A program made the position numbers and the translations under genes. The notes beneath the pieces were generated by a model that worked only from the letters and a program-made list of their open reading frames with translations, did no database searches and had not been told where the DNA came from. Of a stretch of 64,000 nt of DNA, positions 1-6,782 are shown piece by piece. The stretch comes from Anaerolineae bacterium (lineage in GTDB: Bacteria > Chloroflexota > Anaerolineae > Aggregatilineales > Ch27), in the NCBI GenBank assembly GCA_013178165.1, contig JABLXG010000023.1, positions 115,457-179,456 on the forward strand. The letters are read 5' to 3'. The first letter of the stretch is position 1; every line of letters begins with the position of its first letter.

Positions 1-2
1 GC

Positions 3-1592
3 AAAGCCGGTCATGACATCTGGGTGGACAAGCAAAACATCGAGCCAGGCGAGAAGTGGTGGGAAGCGATCTTCCGGGGCATTGATAAGGCCGGTGCGGT
101 GATCGTCTGCCTGTCGCCGGACGCACTGGATAGCGAATGGATCCGGCGCGAGTTGTATGTGGCGCGCGGGCTGGGCAAGTTCATCATCCCCGTCAGCGTG
201 CGCGCCTGCAGCGAGGAATTGGCCGAGCAGCGGGACCTGGCCTGGCTGAAGGACCTGCAGATCATCGATCTGGAGCCGGACTACAACCGCGCTGTGGACG
301 ATCTCTCCCGCGCCTTGAAGACGCGCCCTCAGCAGAACGCCTACCGTCCGCTCTTTGCCCAGAGCGATAGCACCGAATTTTGCGGCTATATGGAGACGCT
401 GGTTAGCCGGGCGAAGTCGTTTATCCTGATCGGCACCGGCCTGAACATCCTTAGCCGCGATCCGTTCGCCCGGAGTTGTATGGAACGGGCCGCTGCGGGA
501 GAGATGCACCTGGAAATTTACCTGGCCGATCCCTATAGCCCGGATGTGGAGGCCCGCCTGATCGAAGAGGAGATTGGTGATATCAAACCCCCCGTCGGGC
601 AGTCGGGCATGCTCAAGCGCCTGGATACCCTGTTGAATATGTGGCGTGCCCTGGGCGAGCCGGAGACGATCAGCATCAACCTGTTTACCCACTATCCTAC
701 TTTTGCCCTGATGATCGTGGACAGCGAATACTTTGTCTACCCCTACGGTTATGCCTGCCTGGGCAACTTCAGCCCGGTCTTTCAGTTCTCGGCGGATCTG
801 GAAGCCGACCGCAGCGTGGTGGCTTACCTGGAAGCTCACTATCGGCGTGTGCGGGATGGCGCGTTACCGGCCCGGGATGTCGCCCGGATCCGCCAGAATC
901 ACCGCTTTGAACTGAGTGCGCTGCAACCGTTCGCTGTCTATTTCATCCCGCCGGCTGACTCATCACTGTATGCGTTTGGCTCGCGCGTGCTGGGCTATGA
1001 TGTACGCGCCGGGCAACCGGTCAACTCCCCCTGGGCGGCCAGTGTGGGTGGCGCGGCGGACTTTGGCTTCCACCTGACGATCAGCGATGCCCTGTACTTC
1101 CTCAACGCGCAGACCATTGCCCATGTCAAAGCCAGTATCCGCTTTATCGTGCAGGGCCTGCACCCCTTCCGCCTGACCGACTTCGAGATCAGGCCCTTCC
1201 CGAACGAGCAGAGCCTGGCGATTTGCCTGAACGATCCCAGTGGAGCGCTGGAAATCCTGCACTACGAGATGATCCAGCGCGTCTACCGGCGGGCGATTGC
1301 CTCCAACTACTCGCTGGGGCTGGCCGCACCGGATCGCGACCGCCGCTCCGAACGCGCCAATCTCCTGATTAAGCGCTATCATGCCCCCTACATCATGAAG
1401 AGCTTCAACCCGCACTTCACCCTGCTGAGCGGGATTCCGCCCCAGGAGCGGGAGCGCGTCCGCCGGGAGGTGGAGATCGCCTTCCGCGATCAGGTGGACG
1501 ATACAGCGATCATGGTGGAAAAGCTGGCCTTTATGACCCGGCCTGATCCGCACCAGCCATGGGTCATCGACGAGGAGATCGAGCTACAATGA
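3..1592 (+). CDS. TIR domain - middle domain - 2H phosphoesterase fusion (5' partial)
   Basis: The frame is open through the left edge; residues just before the GTG at 24 (KAGHDIWVDKQN) already belong to a TIR domain, so the true start lies outside the window. Numbering from that GTG, residues 1-100 are the TIR second half, with the S-x(6)-W-x(3)-E-L signature; E43 matches the catalytic glutamate of TIR NADases. Residues ~105-285 form a middle domain (ILIGTGLNIL, then alpha/beta sequence) that I do not recognise securely; it is reminiscent of phospholipase-D-like or DUF5919-type modules. Residues ~310-522 hold two H-x-T motifs (HLT 350-352 and HFT 464-466), the hallmark of 2H phosphoesterases, which cleave cyclic or 2'-5' phosphodiester bonds. 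The stop overlaps the next start (ATGA). Inference: a TIR enzyme fused to a nucleotide-signal-degrading domain. TIR and 2H calls are fairly sure; the biological role is not. Confidence 0.8.
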   Translation, partial: KAGHDIWVDKQNIEPGEKWWEAIFRGIDKAGAVIVCLSPDALDSEWIRRELYVARGLGKFIIPVSVRACSEELAEQRDLAWLKDLQIIDLEPDYNRAVDDLSRALKTRPQQNAYRPLFAQSDSTEFCGYMETLVSRAKSFILIGTGLNILSRDPFARSCMERAAAGEMHLEIYLADPYSPDVEARLIEEEIGDIKPPVGQSGMLKRLDTLLNMWRALGEPETISINLFTHYPTFALMIVDSEYFVYPYGYACLGNFSPVFQFSADLEADRSVVAYLEAHYRRVRDGALPARDVARIRQNHRFELSALQPFAVYFIPPADSSLYAFGSRVLGYDVRAGQPVNSPWAASVGGAADFGFHLTISDALYFLNAQTIAHVKASIRFIVQGLHPFRLTDFEIRPFPNEQSLAICLNDPSGALEILHYEMIQRVYRRAIASNYSLGLAAPDRDRRSERANLLIKRYHAPYIMKSFNPHFTLLSGIPPQERERVRREVEIAFRDQVDDTAIMVEKLAFMTRPDPHQPWVIDEEIELQ

Positions 1593-2338
1593 CCAGCCTG
1601 CCGGGGCGGAAAAGTCCCGATGCGATTTGCCGGGCTGCCTACCTGTTCATGTTGCGCGAAACCCGGCTGAAGGGTCTCAGTCCGGCTCAGGTTCGGCGTT
1701 CTGCGCAGGAGTTATCCGAGCCTGCCGGGGGGATAATGCGGGTGCGGGATGCCGCCTGCAGGCCAACCGGCGTGGCCCTGGGCTGCCCGCTGCCCGATCC
1801 TCGCGCCGCGCGGCGCTGGTGGCGGATCGCCCGGCTGGTGGATGGCTACCTGGCGGCGCTGCGGCCAGGGGATAGTCCCGCCTTCGCCTATGTGCCGCCC
1901 GCCCTGTACCATACGACGCTGCTCAACTACACCCATTTTGACGAGAGCGCCGCCGACGCCATCCACCCCCTCACCCCGGACGAATGGCAGCAGACGGCAC
2001 GCGCCGTCGCTGGCTTGCGACCGGGGCCGATCACGCTCGAATGCCAGGGGTTGATCCTGACCCATTCTGGCCGACTGCTGGTGACCGGCTTCCCCGCTGA
2101 TGATAGCCTGTACCGGTTGCGGGCGGGGATCGCGGCGGCAGTACCGGGTCTGCGCACTCACATTCCGGAGACCGTGCACCTCAAGCTGGGCCACCTGCTC
2201 GTCCTGCCGCCGGAAGGGACTCTGGCGGGACTGCTGGCTTTTGTGGCTCGCTGCGGCCAGCATATCAGCGCCCGGCTGACTTTCACTGCGCTGCACACCC
2301 CGCTGGGCGATATCCCGCTGGTGGGCGGGTCGGGATGA
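1589..2338 (+). CDS. 2H phosphoesterase-like protein
   Basis: 249 residues from the ATG that overlaps the upstream stop (ATGA), implying translational coupling to the TIR-2H gene; an upstream in-frame GTG at 1559 would only add sequence inside the preceding gene. The first H-x-T motif is clear (YHTTLLNYTHF, H108-T110) and sits about 90 residues before a second, imperfect one (VHLKLGHLL, H197-x-K199), the spacing expected of 2H phosphoesterases (DUF1868/LigT-like fold). A hydrophobic strand pattern surrounds both. The Lys in place of Thr/Ser in motif two may mean altered or lost catalysis. The N-terminal ~60 residues are basic and unassigned. Its position beside another 2H domain suggests action on, or sensing of, the same nucleotide. 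Family call moderate, function unknown. Confidence 0.65.
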   Translation: MTSLPGRKSPDAICRAAYLFMLRETRLKGLSPAQVRRSAQELSEPAGGIMRVRDAACRPTGVALGCPLPDPRAARRWWRIARLVDGYLAALRPGDSPAFAYVPPALYHTTLLNYTHFDESAADAIHPLTPDEWQQTARAVAGLRPGPITLECQGLILTHSGRLLVTGFPADDSLYRLRAGIAAAVPGLRTHIPETVHLKLGHLLVLPPEGTLAGLLAFVARCGQHISARLTFTALHTPLGDIPLVGGSG

Positions 2339-2361
2339 TTGCTGCAACACGAGGAGGAGCG

Positions 2362-2868
2362 ATGGCAAGTCTAACCTATCCTCAGGTAGCGCTGTTCGGC
2401 GCGATCGGCGGCGGCTGGCGGGAGGGGCGCGTCATCCCGGCACTGGAAGCGCTGGGTGTTACCTATTACGACCCCACCATCCGGGGCCGCGCCTGGACAG
2501 AAGCCGATGGGCGGCGCGAGGCCGAGGTCATGGCCCACGCCGAAACGATCGTCATGGTCTTTCTGGCGGGGACACCGGCCTTTGGCGGGCTGGCAGAGAC
2601 CGGCTGGGCAGCAGCCAGCGCCCTCCAGCGCGGGCAGACCTTCATCCTGCATGTGGCGCCGGGCTTCGCCTGGGATGTGCCGGGCTGGCTGCGCCTGTTG
2701 CCCGGCGCGCGGAGGCTGGTGGCCCAGGTGGAGGATTACGGCGTCCGGGCACGGGCGCTGGTTATCGATCACGCCCGGCGGCTGGCAGGGACGACTGATC
2801 GCCTGATCGTAGCGGAGAGCATCGAGGATGTGGTCGCTGCCCTGCGGCGGCGGTACGGAACGCCCTGA
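2362..2868 (+). CDS. Nucleoside 2-deoxyribosyltransferase-fold protein
   Basis: 168 residues from ATG 2362, chosen because a strong GAGGAG Shine-Dalgarno lies 5-10 bases upstream; an alternative ATG at 2335 overlaps the previous stop. The order of motifs fits the nucleoside deoxyribosyltransferase-like family (Nuc_deoxyrib_tr type): ALFGAIGG at the N-terminus, YYDPTIRGRAW, a conserved E-A-E region, IVMVFLAGTPAFGG and a Gly-Leu-Ala-E-x-G helix followed by a hydrophobic strand (TFILHV). The GLAETG glutamate is in the place of the family nucleophile. This fold is structurally related to TIR domains and acts on N-glycosidic bonds. Third and last gene of the coupled cluster, so probably the same pathway as the TIR-2H protein. 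The substrate cannot be read from the sequence. Confidence 0.6.
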   Translation: MASLTYPQVALFGAIGGGWREGRVIPALEALGVTYYDPTIRGRAWTEADGRREAEVMAHAETIVMVFLAGTPAFGGLAETGWAAASALQRGQTFILHVAPGFAWDVPGWLRLLPGARRLVAQVEDYGVRARALVIDHARRLAGTTDRLIVAESIEDVVAALRRRYGTP

Positions 2869-2938
2869 ATGGCGGGGGCCGGAGGGGGCAGCCGGATAAC
2901 GCGGCAGACAGGTAGCATTGAGGAGATGCCCGGCCCGG

Positions 2939-3469
2939 CTAGAGCAGCAGTGCGCCCTCGTGACGCAGCAACGCCGCTTTGGTCTCCACGCCACCGAACC
3001 CGCTGTAGCCGACCAGCGTGCCGTCCGCGCCGATCACCCGGTGGCACGGGATCAGGATCGGCAGGGGATTGACGGCCAGGGCCTGCCCGACAGCGATAGC
3101 CCGCTCCGGGTCACCCAGCGCCCCGGCGACCTGACTGTAGGTCATGGTCTGCCCGGCAGGGATGCGCTGCACGTACTGCAGCACCATGCGCTGAAAGGGG
3201 GTGTCGGTGCGCAGGTCCAGCGGCAGGTCGAACGTCCAGCGCAGGCCGGCGAAGTATTCATCCAGCTGGCGGATGGCATCGGACGTGGCCCGCTCGTCGA
3301 TCAGGGTCGGGATGTGGAACATGCCCCAGACCAGGGTGGCGGCTTCTGATTCGTCGAATGGTCCCATGGTCACCGCGGCGACGCCCTTGGGCCCTGCCGC
3401 CACATACACGCGCCCGACGGGTCCCCAGGTAGTCCAGCCAATCGCGAGTTGCTCATCAAAAATCACCAT
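2939..3469 (-). CDS. ogt: Methylated-DNA--protein-cysteine methyltransferase
   Basis: A 176-residue suicide repair enzyme that transfers the alkyl group of O6-alkylguanine or O4-alkylthymine to its own cysteine. The active-site IPCHRVIGADG motif is intact with acceptor C142; the helix-turn-helix DNA-binding segment (AGQTMTYSQVAGALGD) precedes it, and the C-terminal GYSGF-G motif follows. The N-terminal half (1-85) is the usual divergent ribonuclease-like domain. Length matches Ogt/MGMT. The gene is alone on its strand with its own promoter (3508-3537) and a hairpin separates it from the SUMF1 gene. Product call is secure; whether ogt or ada-C-like naming is better is arbitrary. Confidence 0.93.
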   Translation of the reverse strand: MVIFDEQLAIGWTTWGPVGRVYVAAGPKGVAAVTMGPFDESEAATLVWGMFHIPTLIDERATSDAIRQLDEYFAGLRWTFDLPLDLRTDTPFQRMVLQYVQRIPAGQTMTYSQVAGALGDPERAIAVGQALAVNPLPILIPCHRVIGADGTLVGYSGFGGVETKAALLRHEGALLL

Positions 3470-3507
3470 CGCGTTGTCTCCTGGCTTACCGGTGGTGCGT
3501 TTTCTCC

Positions 3508-3537
3508 ATTATAGGGCAAAATGCGCCGGGCTGTTCA
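3508..3537 (-). promoter_or_regulatory. Sigma70-type promoter of ogt
   Basis: Reading the minus strand, a TGAACA -35 (3532-3537) is separated by 18 bases from a perfect TATAAT -10 (3508-3513), about 40 bases before the ogt start codon. Confidence 0.6.
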
Positions 3538-3572
3538 TCTTACCGGTTCGGCCAGGGAGGGGAGAAGGCAGC

Positions 3573-3612
3573 GGCACGGCCCTGCTCCTCCTGAAGAAGA
3601 CAGGGCCGTGCC
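3573..3612 (-). terminator. Strong hairpin after the SUMF1 gene
   Basis: A perfect 12-bp inverted repeat (GGCACGGCCCTG / CAGGGCCGTGCC) with a 16-base loop lies just past the SUMF1 gene stop. There is no U tract, so this is terminator-like rather than a classical intrinsic terminator. Confidence 0.45.
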
Positions 3613-3634
3613 ATCGATCACTGCACCGGGCGCT

Positions 3635-5011
3635 TTAGCCGCCGGGTGGCAAGCTGGGCAGCGGCGAAGGCGTGATATTCGGGTCGCGGGTGGGCGGGAT
3701 CACGCCTGTCGGCGAGGGGATCAGCCCTGCGCCGCCCATCCCACCCGCCGGGATGGGCGTCTCATCGCTGACGCAGCGGAAACCGATGAAGAGCGCCTGG
3801 GTCAGCGGGTCGTATTCCTGACGGTGCGGCGTGCGGGCGAAGAACGGCACGGTATCCCACGAACCGCCGCGCACGACCTTGGTCGTGCCGCTGACCGGCC
3901 CCTGCGGGTTCAGGCCGCTGGCTTCCGGCTGGCTGTAATAGTTAGCCTGGTACCAGTCGCTGACCCACTCCGCCACGTTGCCGGCCATATCCAGCACGCC
4001 GTAAGGGCTGGCCCCGCTGGGGAAGCTCCCCACCGGCACCGGCCCGCTGGAAGTGCGCTGGCCGGTGTTGTCGCGGCGGTTGGTGTTGGCCAGTTCCGGT
4101 GACCACTGGTTGCCCCAGGGATAGACGCGCGAATCGGAGCCGCGCGCGGCGCGCTCCCATTCCGCCTCGGTTGGCAGCCGCCGCCCGATTGCCTCGCAGT
4201 AGGCTTTGGCCCCGTACCAGGTCACGTGTGTCGCCGGCAGGCTGACCAGCATATCGGGGGTAGAATACAGCTCGCCGTCAAAGATGATGTTGCTGCTTTC
4301 CGATTCGGTGCGGGTGGCGGCGCATGGCTGGCCCGCGCAACCATTGCGATGGCTGCCCGGCCCCAGGGTGTTGAGGAAGGCCACGTACTGCCCCAGCGTG
4401 ACCTCGGTCTTTTCCATCTGGAAGCTGTCCACAATCACCCGGTGGGGCGGGAAGGAATCCTCGGCAAAGGATGGATCGCAGGCGCCTTTGTAGACGTTGA
4501 CGCATTCAGAGACCGCTGCGGCAACCTCAGTGAGGTTAGTGCCCATCTGGAAGTCGCCGCCGCTGATCAGGACGGTTTCCGTGCGGTTGTTGGCCAGGAT
4601 GGGATTGATACCCTCCGGTGGGGTGGCGGTAGGCGTCATCAGCGGCGTGCCTACCGCGGCAATCGCCGCCGCTGCTGGTTCTTCGGTGGGCGTTGCGGTG
4701 GCCTCCGGGGCCGTGTCCAGCGGGGTCGGCGTGGGCTGGATCACGGTCATCCCGGCGGGGGTGGCTGTGACGATGATGACCTGCGGCTCACGGGTTGGGG
4801 TGGCGCTGGGCAGTTCAGCTACCTCGCTGACCAGCACCGTCGGCAGGGGGAGTTCCTCCGCCCCGCCTGTGCCAGGACCGCCAACAGTGAAGCTGATCAG
4901 GCCGGTAGCATAGGCTCCCAGGCAGATCACGGCGGAAAACGCCAGGCCCAGCACCGCCCCGACGAGCAGCCACTGCCAGCTGCCATCGCGGGTTCGTTTG
5001 CGTAGTGACAT
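3635..5011 (-). CDS. Membrane-anchored SUMF1/FGE-domain protein
   Basis: 458 residues. Start set at ATG 5011, preceded by a GGAGGG Shine-Dalgarno; the open frame upstream to 5446 is only the shadow of the adjacent transposase. Residues 13-38 form one membrane segment, 55-135 a Thr/Pro-rich surface linker, and 143-415 a SUMF1 (formylglycine-generating-enzyme-like) domain with RLPTEAEWERAAR (278-290), GVLDMAGNVAEWVSDWY (338-354), VVRGGSWD (379-386) and GFRCV (410-414). The cysteines that follow the GGS motif in true FGE are absent, so it is unlikely to generate formylglycine; extracellular SUMF1 domains often act as binding or structural modules. Single-gene unit with its own promoter, bordered upstream by an insertion sequence. 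Confidence 0.85.
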   Translation of the reverse strand: MSLRKRTRDGSWQWLLVGAVLGLAFSAVICLGAYATGLISFTVGGPGTGGAEELPLPTVLVSEVAELPSATPTREPQVIIVTATPAGMTVIQPTPTPLDTAPEATATPTEEPAAAAIAAVGTPLMTPTATPPEGINPILANNRTETVLISGGDFQMGTNLTEVAAAVSECVNVYKGACDPSFAEDSFPPHRVIVDSFQMEKTEVTLGQYVAFLNTLGPGSHRNGCAGQPCAATRTESESSNIIFDGELYSTPDMLVSLPATHVTWYGAKAYCEAIGRRLPTEAEWERAARGSDSRVYPWGNQWSPELANTNRRDNTGQRTSSGPVPVGSFPSGASPYGVLDMAGNVAEWVSDWYQANYYSQPEASGLNPQGPVSGTTKVVRGGSWDTVPFFARTPHRQEYDPLTQALFIGFRCVSDETPIPAGGMGGAGLIPSPTGVIPPTRDPNITPSPLPSLPPGG

Positions 5012-5119
5012 AAAACCGTTCCCTCCACAGGCCGCCGGATGGCTGGCGCCAGCCGACGGCGGTATTTCGGCGCCGGGACTGCTACGGGCAGGCTCCGGCG
5101 GGGTACAAAGCAGTCGTTT

Positions 5120-5148
5120 AGTGTACCGTTCCCATCGTGTTCTGACCA
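5120..5148 (-). promoter_or_regulatory. Putative promoter of the SUMF1 gene
   Basis: On the minus strand TGGTCA (5143-5148), 17-base spacer, TACACT (5120-5125). The insertion sequence ends about 12 bases upstream of the -35 element, so the promoter is just spared by the insertion. Confidence 0.4.
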
Positions 5149-5160
5149 GTCTTCGCATTC

Positions 5161-6094
5161 TCTCAAGGCAAATGCGACTCAGCGAAACGAGCGGGCGTGA
5201 GCATGTCGAGTGAGAGATGCGGGCGCCGGTGGTGATAGTAGTCGAGAAAAGCATCGGCGTACTGCTGGGCCAGCTCCAATTCATCGCCCCGGAACTTGAG
5301 GGCGCCAAACTCCTCACGGCGCAGCGTGCCGTTGAAGGCTTCAATGAAAGCCTGTTCGTTCTTCTTGTAAGCCCGCGCGATACGATGCTGATCCGCCCAG
5401 CGATGCATGCCCTCAGCGCACTCGGCTTTGAATTCTGACCCGCCATCGGTTTGCAGGAGGGACACGCGCCCGAATACCGCCATCAACTGCTCCAGGGCAA
5501 CCCGGCCATCGGCGGCCTGTAAGGAGGGGCGCATGACAATCGCCGCTTCGCGGGTGAAGGTGTCAATCGCCGTGTAGGCGTACACCTCCCCCAGGTTGAC
5601 GGTATCGACCTGCACCACCTGGCGCGGTCCGGTGGCACGCTGCACCGGCGCACCCTCGGGCTGGCGGTGATGCTTGCGTAAGACCAGATGGCGCTTGAGA
5701 ATGCGATAGACCGTGCTGCGGCTGAGGTCAATGCCTTCCTGCGCCAGCACGTACACGACCTTCTCCCCGCAGCAGTCGCGATACTCCCGCCGGATACTCA
5801 ATACCCGCTGCACCACATAGCCCGGCGTCTTGCGCACTCGGCGTCCTTTCTTCGCCTGCTTGAAATAGGCCACATAGCCCCGAATGCCCCGCATCCGAAT
5901 GCCTTTGAGCCAGCGATAGATCGTCGCCCGATGCTTCCCCAGCTGCTCAGCAATCTCATCCGCCCTATGCCCGGCTTCTTCAATTCCCATGCCACCTGAA
6001 TCTGTGTTATAGTGTCCATCGTGCGGCTCCTGTGATTGGGTTGGTTGTCTCGCAACCACAACAACTTTATCACGGAGTCGCATTTCTATTGAGA
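5161..6094 (-). mobile_element. Insertion sequence with DDE transposase, copy 1
   Basis: Bounded by imperfect inverted repeats: TCTCAAGGCAAATGCGACTC at 5161-5180 and, reversed, TCTCAATAGAAATGCGACTC at 6075-6094 (17 of 20 identical). The element is about 0.93 kb and encodes one rve-type transposase. No convincing target duplication is visible because the right end abuts a second, related element whose own end carries the same AAATGCGACTC core. Family is IS481/IS3-like by transposase type; exact ends are estimates. Confidence 0.75.
5163..6017 (-). pseudogene. IS481/IS3-like transposase, frameshifted near its start
   Basis: The integrase core is intact: first D in QVDTVNLG, second in LQTDGGSEF, and the E in FIEAFNGTLR, ending NxxRPHLSLDMLTPARF. 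The N-terminus is split across two frames. A natural start at 6017 reads MDTITQIQVAWELKKPG, while the frame that carries the rest begins ...EEAGHRADEIAEQLGKHRATIYRWLKGI. Joining them needs a one-base change in the GAAGAAG stretch near 5984-5996 and restores a normal N-terminal helix-turn-helix. Either a point deletion has inactivated this copy or a programmed -1 slip is used. In the second frame an uninterrupted reading of 306 residues extends to 6083, but its first ~30 residues do not look like protein. Confidence 0.75.
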
Positions 6095-6109
6095 ATACTG
6101 CGGTCTTCG

Positions 6110-6776
6110 CAATCGTTTCAGCGCAAATGCGACTCCGTGAACTGAGCAGGCGTCTTCATAGCCAGGGCAAGGTGGGGGCGGCGATGGTGATAGTAGTCCA
6201 GGAAGGAATCAGCGGCCTGCTGGGCTTCCGCCAGCTGGCCGGCCCGGAAATGTTCACGACCAAACTCCTCACGGCGCAGCGTGCCGTTGAAGGCTTCAAT
6301 GAAGGTTGTTCATTCTTTTTGTAAGGGAGTCCGATCCGGTGGCGAGTGGCGAAGTGCGTAATACTCTCAGCACATTTCGCTTTGAACTCTGAGCCACCAT
6401 CGGTCTGTAGCACCTGTACCCATCCAAAATGTTGCATCAGCATAACCAGGGCGGCACGGCCTTCAGTCGCCTGCCGGGTGGGCCGGATCACCACCGCTGC
6501 CTCACGGGTGAAGGTGTCAATCGCCGTGTAAGCATAGACCTCCCCCAGGTCAAGCGTATCAACCTGCACCACCTGGCGCGGCCCACTGGCCTGCTGCACT
6601 GGCTCCTCCCTTCGGTTGGCGGTAGTGTTTGCGCAACGCCAGATGTCGCTTGAGGATGCGATACACCGTACTCCAGCTCACCCGCAACCCTTCCTGAGCC
6701 AGCAGTCCCCGCAACACCCTCGATATTCCCGCCGCAGACTCAATACCCCCTTCTTTCCCGGTTTTGCGTTCACCGG
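6110..6776 (-). pseudogene. Truncated, frameshifted transposase remnant, copy 2
   Basis: Clearly homologous to copy 1 but diverged. VVQVDTLDLGEVYAYTAIDTF and LQTDGGSEFKAKCAE are readable; a one-base deletion near 6300-6310 (compare AATGAAGGTTGTTC with AATGAAAGCCTGTTC of copy 1) throws the catalytic-Glu segment out of frame. The 3' element end with the AAATGCGACTC core is present at 6124-6136, but the N-terminal third and the other inverted repeat are missing: similarity stops around 6750-6776, immediately before the cydC stop codon. A non-functional relic lying in tandem with copy 1. Confidence 0.8.
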
Positions 6777-6782
6777 CGCGTC

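Noticed and set aside
5012..5446. N-terminal extension of the SUMF1 gene to 5446
   Set aside because: That stretch overlaps the transposase and insertion-sequence end; a good start with ribosome-binding site is at 5011.
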